Assembly: GCA_004556395.1 (NCBI GenBank)
Contig: SFHK01000027.1
Coordinates: 1 to 29,110 of the forward strand
Length of the DNA: 29,110 bases
Source: Clostridiales bacterium
Lineage (GTDB): Bacteria; Bacillota; Clostridia; Christensenellales; Aristaeellaceae
Direction: 5' to 3'
Made by a program: the position numbers and the translations under genes
In this document: in pieces, positions 22,979 to 29,110 of the stretch
How the letters are laid out: each line of letters begins with the position of its first letter
How positions within the stretch are numbered: position 1 is the first letter of the stretch
Notes under the pieces: model-generated
What the model saw: only the letters and a program-made list of their open reading frames with translations
The model's database searches: none
What the model was told of the DNA's origin: nothing

Positions 22979-24184
22979 ATGAAAATCAGACTGGCGCTCA
23001 TATACGGCAGCCGCACCTGTGAGCACGACGTTTCCATCATCTCCGCCCTGCAGGCGGCGCAGCATGTGAATCCGGATGATTACGATCTGATCTACGTCTA
23101 CATCGACCAGAACGGCGAATGGTACACCGGCGAAAAGCTGGCGGACATCTCGCTGTATCGCAACTTCGACAAGCGCGCCGTCGTGCGCGTGATTCCCATG
23201 GGCGTGGAGGGCAAGCTGCGCCTGATGCAGCATCCCGACGACAAGCTGCTGCCCATCGGCCGCCTGCGCCAGATCGCCGAGGCAGACGTGGTCATGCCCG
23301 TCATGCACGGCATGAACGGCGAGGACGGCACGCTTCAGGGCATGCTGGAATTGTGGAACATCCCCTACACCTCCTCCGGCGTGCTCGGCTCCGCGCTGGG
23401 CATGGACAAGATTGCCATGAAGCGCATGTTCAAGGCCTGCGGCTTCCCGGTGCTCAAGGACGTGTGCGTGGAGCGCTCCGAATGGAAGCGCAACCGCGCG
23501 GGCGTGCTGAGCCGCGTGATGAACGAGCTTTCGTTCCCCGTGTACGTGAAGCCCTCGAATCTGGGTTCCTCCATCGGCATCAACCGCGCTGACAACAAAA
23601 ACGGCCTTGAGGACGCGATCGACATCGCCGTGTCCTACGACCGCCGCGTGCAGGTAGAAACCGGCATTCAGGATCTGATGGAAATCAACTGCGCCGTGCT
23701 CGGCTACGGCGGAGACGCGATGGCCTCCGTGACCGAAATGCCCGTGCGCTGGTCGGACTTCCTGTCCTTCGATGAGAAGTACCTGCGCGGCGCCAAGGGC
23801 GGTGCGAAAGGAACGAAGGGCGCGCCCAGCAAGGGCATGTCCTCGCTCAGCCGCCAGATGCCCGCCCCCATCAGCCCCGAGCTGACCCACCGCGTGGAGG
23901 AGCTGGCCGTCGACGCGTTCAAGGCGCTGGACTGCAAGGGCGTCGCCCGCATCGACTTCCTGTATGACAAGGCGGCCGACGAATTGTACATCGGCGAAAT
24001 CAACACCATCCCCGGCTCCCTCGCGTTCTATCTGTGGGAAGGCCGCGGTATCTCCTTTGAGCGCATGATCGACATGATGGTCGAGTACGCCTTCCGCGCG
24101 AACGCCGACCGCAACGAAAACGTGTTCTCCTACCATTCCGCCATTTTGAGCGGCTCGTCCGGCGCAAAGGGCGCCAAGCGCTGA
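22979..24184 (+). CDS. ddl: D-alanine--D-alanine ligase
   Basis: The 401-aa ATP-grasp ligase joins two D-alanines with ATP for peptidoglycan. The Ddl signatures are HGMNGEDGTLQG (110-121), KPSNLGSSIGI (191-201) and the magnesium-binding EINTIPGS (Glu340, Asn342). The omega-loop EKYLRG keeps a Lys-Tyr at about 267-268, as in DdlB Tyr216, so D-Ala-D-Ala rather than the D-Ala-D-Lac of VanA is expected. It is longer than usual because of a Gly/Lys-rich insert in the omega loop (about 271-290) and a Ser/Gly/Lys-rich C-terminal tail. It follows the MurF-like gene by 20 nt, and the terminator at 24196-24228 closes the operon. Confidence 0.94.
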   Translation: MKIRLALIYGSRTCEHDVSIISALQAAQHVNPDDYDLIYVYIDQNGEWYTGEKLADISLYRNFDKRAVVRVIPMGVEGKLRLMQHPDDKLLPIGRLRQIAEADVVMPVMHGMNGEDGTLQGMLELWNIPYTSSGVLGSALGMDKIAMKRMFKACGFPVLKDVCVERSEWKRNRAGVLSRVMNELSFPVYVKPSNLGSSIGINRADNKNGLEDAIDIAVSYDRRVQVETGIQDLMEINCAVLGYGGDAMASVTEMPVRWSDFLSFDEKYLRGAKGGAKGTKGAPSKGMSSLSRQMPAPISPELTHRVEELAVDAFKALDCKGVARIDFLYDKAADELYIGEINTIPGSLAFYLWEGRGISFERMIDMMVEYAFRANADRNENVFSYHSAILSGSSGAKGAKR

Positions 24185-24195
24185 CCGGCATTTTC

Positions 24196-24228
24196 GCCCG
24201 TCTCCCCGATCGGAGGCGGGCTTTTTTT
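24196..24228 (+). terminator. Terminator after ddl
   Basis: A 10-bp stem (24196-24205 with 24212-24221, one G-U pair) has a 6-nt loop and is followed by seven T (24222-24228). Confidence 0.92.
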
Positions 24229-24431
24229 GCGCCCATTTTCGCTAAAGCCGGCAGAAAACGCAGAATGGCATTCATCCTGCACAATTTTCGGGCCTTGCAC
24301 GCCGCGTGTCACGCCTTCTTTTAGGCAAATTGTTCGGTTTTAACGTTCTGTTTCAAGCATTCTGTCCGCATGCATGGACGAAAAACGCGCTTATTATTTT
24401 CTAAAATCCTCGTTTTTAGCAAAAATAATCA
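24229..24431. other. Intergenic stretch upstream of the ABC importer
   Basis: No gene is supported here. The right end is AT-rich and holds an imperfect dyad: ATTATTTT and CTAAAA (24393-24406) pair with TTTTAG and AAAATAAT (24414-24429). It lies directly before the -35 box and could be a regulator site or an UP-type element. The rest shows nothing I can name. Confidence 0.4.
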
Positions 24432-24460
24432 TTTACAAAAGCCGTGCATTGTGGTATACT
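24432..24460 (+). promoter_or_regulatory. Promoter of the ABC importer operon
   Basis: TTTACA (24432-24437), a 17-bp spacer and TATACT (24455-24460), with a leader of about 55 nt to the first start codon. Confidence 0.75.
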
Positions 24461-24519
24461 GTCATTATCGCAAGACGTTCTGTCATTTCTTTATCGCATT
24501 CCAGAGGGAGTTGATTTCA

Positions 24520-25497
24520 TTGAACACGACGGCTATCCGCGCCCGAAAGAAGAAAGGCGGTGCCAGTACAGGCTCGTCCTTTGACAATCTGGAGATCTTC
24601 CTGCTCCACCTTCCGACGACGATCTGGTACCTGATCTTCTGCTACGCGCCGATGTTCGGCGTGATCATCGCCTTCAAAAACTATGTGCCCGCGCCCGGCG
24701 TGAGCTTTATCTATAACCTGTTTGAGAACTGTGAATGGAGCGGTCTTCAGAACTTCAAGTTCCTCTTCTCCAGCAGCTATTTCCAGACGATGATGCGCAA
24801 TACCATCGTGTACAACCTCATTTTCATCGTTCTGGCGATCATTATCCCCGTGTCGCTGGCCATCATGATTTCGCAGCTGTATTCCAAGAAGCTCGCGAAG
24901 GTGTGCCAGACGATGATGTTCCTGCCGCACTTCCTTTCGTGGGTCGTCGTCGGCTACTTCGTCTACGCTTTTCTGGCCACGGACGCCGGCCTGTTCAACA
25001 ACGTCGCAAAGGCGCTGGGCATTGGCAATCCCAAGCATCAATGGTATCAGGACGTCGGCTTCTGGACGTGGTTCCTCGTGTTCCTGAACGTGTGGAAGGG
25101 CATGGGCTACAACATGGTCGTGTACATGGCCTCCATCAGCGGCATTGACGCGGAATTGTACGAAGCCGCGCTGATCGACGGCGCGTCCAAGTGGCAGCAG
25201 ACGGTTTACATCACCCTGCCGCTCCTGCGCCCGATCATCTCCATCATGTTCATCATGGCCGTCGGCAACATCTTCCGAAGCGACTTCGGTCTGTTCTATC
25301 AGGCGACGCGCAACTCCGGCGCGCTGGTCACGATCACTCAGACGATCGACGTGTACATCTACAAGGCGCTGCTGGAAAACCCGAACATCAACCTCTCCTC
25401 CGCCGCCTCGCTGCTGCAGTCCGTGTTCGGCTGCATCACCATCGTGGTTGCGAACAAGGTTGTGAAGAAGATCGACCCCAACGCCGGCCTGTTCTGA
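24520..25497 (+). CDS. Carbohydrate ABC transporter permease, LplB/YtcP-partner type
   Basis: The 325-aa permease has six predicted membrane helices. The binding-protein-dependent transport loop EAALIDGASKWQQTVYITLP contacts the ATPase. The YLIFCYAPMFGVIIAFKNY region near the N-terminus is typical of the LplB/MalF-like family that imports oligosaccharides. Translation most likely starts at TTG 24520, 9 nt after GGGAG (24506-24510). An ATG at 24370 in the same frame lies upstream of the promoter and is excluded. The second permease follows 24 nt downstream. No ATPase gene is in the operon, so a shared MsmX-type ATPase encoded elsewhere is expected. Confidence 0.93.
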   Translation: MNTTAIRARKKKGGASTGSSFDNLEIFLLHLPTTIWYLIFCYAPMFGVIIAFKNYVPAPGVSFIYNLFENCEWSGLQNFKFLFSSSYFQTMMRNTIVYNLIFIVLAIIIPVSLAIMISQLYSKKLAKVCQTMMFLPHFLSWVVVGYFVYAFLATDAGLFNNVAKALGIGNPKHQWYQDVGFWTWFLVFLNVWKGMGYNMVVYMASISGIDAELYEAALIDGASKWQQTVYITLPLLRPIISIMFIMAVGNIFRSDFGLFYQATRNSGALVTITQTIDVYIYKALLENPNINLSSAASLLQSVFGCITIVVANKVVKKIDPNAGLF

Positions 25498-25521
25498 TCG
25501 GGCGGAAAGGAGAAACGCATC

Positions 25522-26442
25522 ATGGCAAAAAAACAGCAGGACGCGGCCCTGAAGTACAGCCGCGTGTCCCCTACGGCAAACGTCATTTTCAGTCTCATTT
25601 TCATTCTGCTTGCGCTTCTGTGCTTCCTGCCGGCGCTGCTGGTCTGCATCGTTTCCTTTTCCTCGGAAGCGTCGGTTCTGCACAAGGGCTACAGCTTCTT
25701 CCCGGACGCGTGGAGCATTGACAGCTATGCCTATCTGGCCCGTCAGGCGGACTATGTGGGACGCGCGTTTCTGAACTCCATCGGCATCACCGTGGTCGGC
25801 ACGTGCTTCGGCCTGATTCTGTGCTCCACGATGGGCTACGCGCTCTCCCGGCCGAACTACCGTCTGCGCGGCTTCTTCACCTGGTTCGTGTTCATCCCGA
25901 TGCTGTTCTCCGGCGGTCTGGTGGCCAGCTACATGATCAACGCGCAGGTGCTGGGTCTGAAGAACACCTACTGGGTGCTGATTCTGCCGATTTGCTGTTC
26001 CAGCTTCTATATCATCATCATGCGCACGTTCTTCCAGACGACGGTGCCCGACGCGATTATCGAGTCCGCCAAGATCGACGGCGCGCGGCAGATTCGCATC
26101 TTCGTGCAGATCGTGCTGCCCATCTCGCTGCCCGCCATCGCGACCATCGGCCTGTTCTACACCTTCGCCTACTGGAACGACTGGATGATGGCCAAGTACT
26201 ATCTGAATTCCAACGCGCAGAACCTCTTCCCGCTTCAGTACGTGCTGATTTCGCTGGAAAGCAACATCGACTTCCTCACCCGCAACCAGCAGTTCATGGG
26301 GCCGGGCGAAGCGTCCAACATTCCCAGCGAAACGATCCGCATGGCCATGGTCATGGTCGGCGTCATCCCGATTGCCTGCTCGTATCCCTTCTTCCAGAAG
26401 TACTTCATCTCCGGTCTGACGATCGGCGCCGTGAAGGGATAA
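25522..26442 (+). CDS. Carbohydrate ABC transporter permease, LplC/YtcP type
   Basis: The 306-aa MalG-like permease has six membrane segments and the ATPase-contact loop IESAKIDGARQIRIFVQIVLP. Its C-terminus (YPFFQKYFISGLTIGAVKG) is the usual one for this family. AAAGGAG stands 9 nt before the ATG. It pairs with the preceding permease to form the membrane channel. A hairpin separates it from the binding-protein gene. Confidence 0.94.
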   Translation: MAKKQQDAALKYSRVSPTANVIFSLIFILLALLCFLPALLVCIVSFSSEASVLHKGYSFFPDAWSIDSYAYLARQADYVGRAFLNSIGITVVGTCFGLILCSTMGYALSRPNYRLRGFFTWFVFIPMLFSGGLVASYMINAQVLGLKNTYWVLILPICCSSFYIIIMRTFFQTTVPDAIIESAKIDGARQIRIFVQIVLPISLPAIATIGLFYTFAYWNDWMMAKYYLNSNAQNLFPLQYVLISLESNIDFLTRNQQFMGPGEASNIPSETIRMAMVMVGVIPIACSYPFFQKYFISGLTIGAVKG

Positions 26443-26452
26443 ACCGAATCGA

Positions 26453-26477
26453 TTATAACAGCTGCTCGCTGTTGTAA
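26453..26477 (+). promoter_or_regulatory. Intercistronic hairpin before the binding-protein gene
   Basis: A 10-bp stem (26453-26462 with 26468-26477, one G-U pair) with a 5-nt loop lies just upstream of AAAGGAGG. Without a T-run it is more likely an mRNA stability element that raises binding-protein levels than a terminator. Confidence 0.5.
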
Positions 26478-26501
26478 TAATAAAAAAGGAGGGTTTCAGA
26501 A

Positions 26502-27983
26502 ATGAAGAAACTCGCATCTCTCGTACTGGCTCTGATGCTCGTTCTGTCCGTCTGCTCTTTCGCGGGCGCTGAGGACGACGTGATCAAGCTGACCTGGGCC
26601 ATGGGCACTGGCAGCACCGCGCCGAAGGACAACGCGATGGTTCTCGAAGAGCTGAACAAAATCAGCCGCGAGAAGATCGGCGTTGAAGTCGACATCCAGT
26701 ATTTCACCAACGACCAGCTGCAGAATTCCATCCAGTCGGGCGAAGTTTTCGATATGTACTTCACCTGCTCCTGGTACAACAACTTCAACGTGGCCGTTTC
26801 CAACAAGCTGTTCGCCAACATCTGGCCGCACCTGCAGGAGTGGACGCCTGACCTGTACGCCACGATGCCCGAGAACGTGTGGGAGCTGGCCAAGTCCTCC
26901 GATGGCGGCCTGTACGCCATCCCGGTAAAGAAGGACTACTGCCCCGAGAACTTCATCGTGTACCCCGCCGATAAGGCGGCCGAGCTGGGCTTCGAAATTC
27001 CCGCCAACATTGAAGCATGGGATGATCTGACTGACTTCCTCGTTGCCTGGAAAGAGACCCTTCCGGAAAACGAATACCCCGTCATGGTCGGCGGCAACCC
27101 TCCGGGAATGGAAACCTCCTTTGACTTCATCGACCGCACCGTGCAGATCGGCGTTCTCTTCGGCACCACCGAGGTCGTCACCGTCTACGAGGATCCCAAG
27201 GTCATGGAGCGCTATCACACCATGAACAAGTGGTACAACCTCGGTCTCATCAATCCCGACGCCGCGCAGCTGACCGAGGACGCCATTGATGACAAGCACC
27301 AGCACCTGAACTTCGTTCAGGCGTGGGATGGCTATGACTACAGCGTAGGCTACGGCTACAACTGCGAAATGACCCGCTACTCCGGCCCGTTCCTCTCCAC
27401 CGACGGCGTGCAGGGCTCCATGAACGCCTTCTCCATCACGCTGGAGAACGATCTCGAGCGCTTTGAGGCCGCGATGAAGTATCAGGAGCTCGTCAACACC
27501 GATAAGCTCTACCGCGATACCCTCCGCTACGGCGTGCAGGGCTATCACTGGAACTACGTCACCGAAGAGCAGAATCCCGCCTGCGCGGGCGGCGTTCTGA
27601 AGACCCAGGTCGGCAACGACAACTACGGCCCGTGGGCTTTCTCTCAGGGCTCCTACTCCCTCGCTTCCATCGCTGTGAGCCAGGCTCAGGTTGATGGCAC
27701 CGCGAAGGCACCCGTCATGAACCAGTGGGATCTCTACTTCGCGAACTGCGAGAACGCGGAAGTTTCCGCCATCTCCGGCTTCACCTTCGACAGCTCCAAG
27801 TGGAAGGCCAACTACGCCGAGATCACCGCGATCAAGGATCAGTACTACAAGTCCTACGCTTCCGGCACCATCAACATCGACGATGTGTACGATGAGATGA
27901 TGGAGAAGATGAACGCGGCCGGTCTGCAGGACATCATCGAAGATGCCCAGGCTCAGCTCGACGCGTACCTCGCCTCCAAGTAA
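26502..27983 (+). CDS. Extracellular solute-binding protein of the ABC importer
   Basis: The 493-aa secreted protein has a signal peptide in residues 1-23 and a two-lobed sugar-binding fold of the length usual for LplA-like oligosaccharide binders. It captures the substrate for the two permeases encoded upstream. The signal peptide ends SFAGA-ED, a good signal peptidase I site. Cys18 is preceded by Leu-Ser-Val, a poor lipobox, so it may not be a lipoprotein, which is odd for a Gram-positive importer. Many aromatic residues (Trp, Tyr) fit a carbohydrate ligand. The ribosome binding site AAAGGAGG is strong. Codon use is more biased than in the neighbours, suggesting high expression. The exact sugar is unknown. 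Confidence 0.93.
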   Translation: MKKLASLVLALMLVLSVCSFAGAEDDVIKLTWAMGTGSTAPKDNAMVLEELNKISREKIGVEVDIQYFTNDQLQNSIQSGEVFDMYFTCSWYNNFNVAVSNKLFANIWPHLQEWTPDLYATMPENVWELAKSSDGGLYAIPVKKDYCPENFIVYPADKAAELGFEIPANIEAWDDLTDFLVAWKETLPENEYPVMVGGNPPGMETSFDFIDRTVQIGVLFGTTEVVTVYEDPKVMERYHTMNKWYNLGLINPDAAQLTEDAIDDKHQHLNFVQAWDGYDYSVGYGYNCEMTRYSGPFLSTDGVQGSMNAFSITLENDLERFEAAMKYQELVNTDKLYRDTLRYGVQGYHWNYVTEEQNPACAGGVLKTQVGNDNYGPWAFSQGSYSLASIAVSQAQVDGTAKAPVMNQWDLYFANCENAEVSAISGFTFDSSKWKANYAEITAIKDQYYKSYASGTINIDDVYDEMMEKMNAAGLQDIIEDAQAQLDAYLASK

Positions 27984-28000
27984 TTCCTCGCATAACCCCG

Positions 28001-28030
28001 CGCCCTCCGTTTTCGAGCGGAGGGCGTTTT
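28001..28030 (+). terminator. Terminator of the ABC importer operon
   Basis: A perfect 9-bp GC-rich stem (28001-28009 with 28018-28026) has an 8-nt loop and is followed by TTTT, 17 nt after the binding-protein stop. Confidence 0.85.
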
Positions 28031-28048
28031 CATGCTTTCCAAAATCAG

Positions 28049-28077
28049 TTGCCGCGAAAACCGTTTTATGCTATAAT
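28049..28077 (+). promoter_or_regulatory. Promoter of the membrane-protein pair
   Basis: TTGCCG (28049-28054), a 17-bp spacer and consensus TATAAT (28072-28077), with a leader of about 37 nt. Confidence 0.78.
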
Positions 28078-28121
28078 GAACGCGCGGGAAAGAAAAACCA
28101 TCCGCAAGGGAGGAACGCCGG

Positions 28122-28772
28122 ATGAAGCGGTTCAAATTCCTTCTGCTCGCGCTCCTGATCGCCGAACTGGCCTGTGTTGCTCTGTTCGCTTACGACGCGT
28201 ATACGTTCCACGAGCAGGGCGAATGGCAGCTGTTTCCCGTGATGAATATGCGAAAGTATCCGAGAGAGCGGATTGGAATGTATCCGTATCCAAATCTCTT
28301 GGCTGCCAGCGCATACGCCGAAACCCTTCCGTTGGACAGCCGTTTTCTGCAGCTGACAGAAATTGAAAACCGCGTTCTCTCCGCTTCGTTTTTCTGCATC
28401 CCGCTGTATTCGCTTTTGCTGGCTCTTTTGAAACGCAAGCCCGAAAAAGGCTCGTTGCTTCTCTGCCTGCTGAACACGGCCATCGCAATCGCCGTCGCCG
28501 TGTTCATCCATTCCTATCTGCGCGATACCTATGGCGCCTTCTACGCCAACGAATATTTTCCCTTCGCGTACCTCTCATGGGACGTTCTCGCCCCCTGCCT
28601 CCTTATATGGCTCTCTCTCCTGCCGCTGGTCTACGTGTTCGGCAAAAGCAGAGAAACGGACGAAGCCGCAAGCGGCGAAGATGGAGACGTTATAATCGAA
28701 GAAGAGAACGCGGCAGATTATTTTGATGAGAATGACTATATCGGTGAAGAAGATGACAACGACACCGAATAG
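28122..28772 (+). CDS. Unknown membrane protein with very acidic C-terminal tail
   Basis: I do not recognise this 216-aa protein. It has about four membrane helices (near 5-23, 85-103, 111-130 and 152-173), a hydrophilic loop between the first two (about 24-84) that would lie outside the cell if the N-terminus is inside, and a 40-residue tail. About half of residues 178-216 are Asp or Glu. GGGAGG lies 8 nt before the ATG. It has its own promoter and probably shares it with the next membrane gene, which begins 41 nt downstream. Base composition is visibly more AT-rich than in the rest of the window. The tail may bind cations or a basic protein; this is speculation. Confidence 0.8.
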   Translation: MKRFKFLLLALLIAELACVALFAYDAYTFHEQGEWQLFPVMNMRKYPRERIGMYPYPNLLAASAYAETLPLDSRFLQLTEIENRVLSASFFCIPLYSLLLALLKRKPEKGSLLLCLLNTAIAIAVAVFIHSYLRDTYGAFYANEYFPFAYLSWDVLAPCLLIWLSLLPLVYVFGKSRETDEAASGEDGDVIIEEENAADYFDENDYIGEEDDNDTE

Positions 28773-28813
28773 GTTTGCAAACGAAAGGATACCTATCAGC
28801 AGGAGTGAACAGA

Positions 28814-29110
28814 ATGAAGGAATACCGCTATGGCACTTTTCGTCTTGCCGATAATCTCAGACCCCTGACCGCAATCTGCATATTTGTTCTATTCTCGGTG
28901 ATGAGCACTGTTTTGAACCTGTCTTTCTTCTTCACCCTTGTTCCCGCACTCTTGGCATTTCTGTATGCGTGGCAAATAATGCAGCTTCATCGCGAGCAAT
29001 TCGTTTTACGCAGCGACTTGATTCTCGTTTTCATGGGCAGAAAAACGCATACAATCTCTCTACCAGCGAAAATCACCTGCGTCATATCGTACGCAGATGT
29101 ATGTACGCCG
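28814..29110 (+). CDS. Partial membrane protein, cut by the window end
   Basis: An open frame of 99 codons starts at ATG 28814, 8 nt after GGAG (28802-28805), and runs off the right end without a stop. Residues about 19-36 and 38-54 form two membrane helices joined by a tight turn. After them comes a region with alternating hydrophobic residues (EQFVLRSDLILVFMGRK, then TISLPAKITCVISYADV). Two helices followed by such a beta-rich part resemble bacterial PH-like (YcxB/DUF304-type) membrane proteins, but the piece is too short to be sure. It uses codons such as TTA, CTA and ATA more than the rest of the window. It lies in line with the acidic-tail protein gene and probably shares its transcript. 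Confidence 0.7.
   Translation, partial: MKEYRYGTFRLADNLRPLTAICIFVLFSVMSTVLNLSFFFTLVPALLAFLYAWQIMQLHREQFVLRSDLILVFMGRKTHTISLPAKITCVISYADVCTP

Noticed and set aside
10728..24184. A vancomycin-resistance-like set (VanW, D-hydroxyacid dehydrogenase, Ddl, MurF)
   Set aside because: The genes are in separate operons. The dehydrogenase is of the glycerate/hydroxypyruvate type, the Ddl keeps the D-Ala-D-Ala Lys-Tyr loop, VanW is of the common YoaR type, and no VanX, VanR or VanS is present.
24370..24519. 50-residue N-terminal extension of the first permease
   Set aside because: It would start upstream of the promoter at 24432-24460 and resembles no permease N-terminus; TTG 24520 with GGGAG fits.
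24517..26517. 666-residue open frame on the minus strand across both ABC permeases
   Set aside because: It spans two recognised permease genes and their gap, with low-complexity His/Asp/Arg composition typical of the antisense of membrane proteins.
1..29110. CRISPR arrays, insertion sequences, prophage genes, tRNA or rRNA
   Set aside because: On reading both strands I saw no regularly spaced repeats, transposase or phage motifs, or conserved RNA gene motifs beyond the probable 6S-like RNA.

Overview
The window is a GC-rich (by eye about 60%) stretch of bacterial chromosome that reads as a low-transfer core and metabolic region of a Bacillota/Clostridia-type organism. The clues are strong AGGAGG-type ribosome binding sites, sigma-A promoters with 17-bp spacers, a class II (Gram-positive type) galT, LplB/LplC-like sugar permeases without a dedicated ATPase, a VanW/G5 cell-wall protein and TsaE-TsaB-RimI in one run. 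The genus is not determinable from sequence reading alone; an uncultured gut clostridium is my inference. I saw no insertion sequence, phage gene, tRNA, rRNA or CRISPR array.

Layout. 1-230: a probable 6S-like structured RNA ending in a terminator, followed by a small von Willebrand A protein (248-901). 965-1014: a large hairpin shared with the convergent GH127 gene (1023-2717, minus). A divergent operator/promoter region (2738-2804) then drives araC-like, lacI-like, glycyl radical enzyme and activating enzyme genes (2874-7497, plus): an anaerobic sugar or polyol locus of unknown substrate. 7498-9651: a LysR regulator divergent from a two-gene ChrA-type transporter, with overlapping promoters. 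9702-13530 (minus): rarA, vanW-like and a two-domain P-loop kinase in one run. 13591-15700 (minus): a D-2-hydroxyacid dehydrogenase and an autoregulated LacI repressor, each with its own promoter. 15888-18757: divergent galT and galK. galK is followed closely by tsaE-tsaB-rimI (t6A modification and N-terminal acetylation), overlapping by 4 nt each. 20450-24228: an operon of alpha/beta hydrolase, membrane-anchored MurF-like ligase and D-Ala-D-Ala ligase with a clear promoter and terminator. 24432-28030: an oligosaccharide ABC importer (two permeases, binding protein). 28049-end: a promoter, a membrane protein with a very acidic tail, and a membrane gene cut by the window end.

How the genes work together. 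Three carbohydrate modules are present: the GH127/glycyl-radical locus, the Leloir genes galT/galK, and the ABC importer. Each has its own promoter and mostly its own regulator. The cell-envelope genes (VanW protein, MurF-like, Ddl) lie in separate operons. The most interesting candidate for an undescribed system is the GH127-AraC-LacI-GRE-activase locus. Its glycyl radical enzyme is short (687 aa), has a Cys-Trp-Glu active-site motif and sits beside a cytoplasmic arabinofuranosidase-like enzyme and two regulators.
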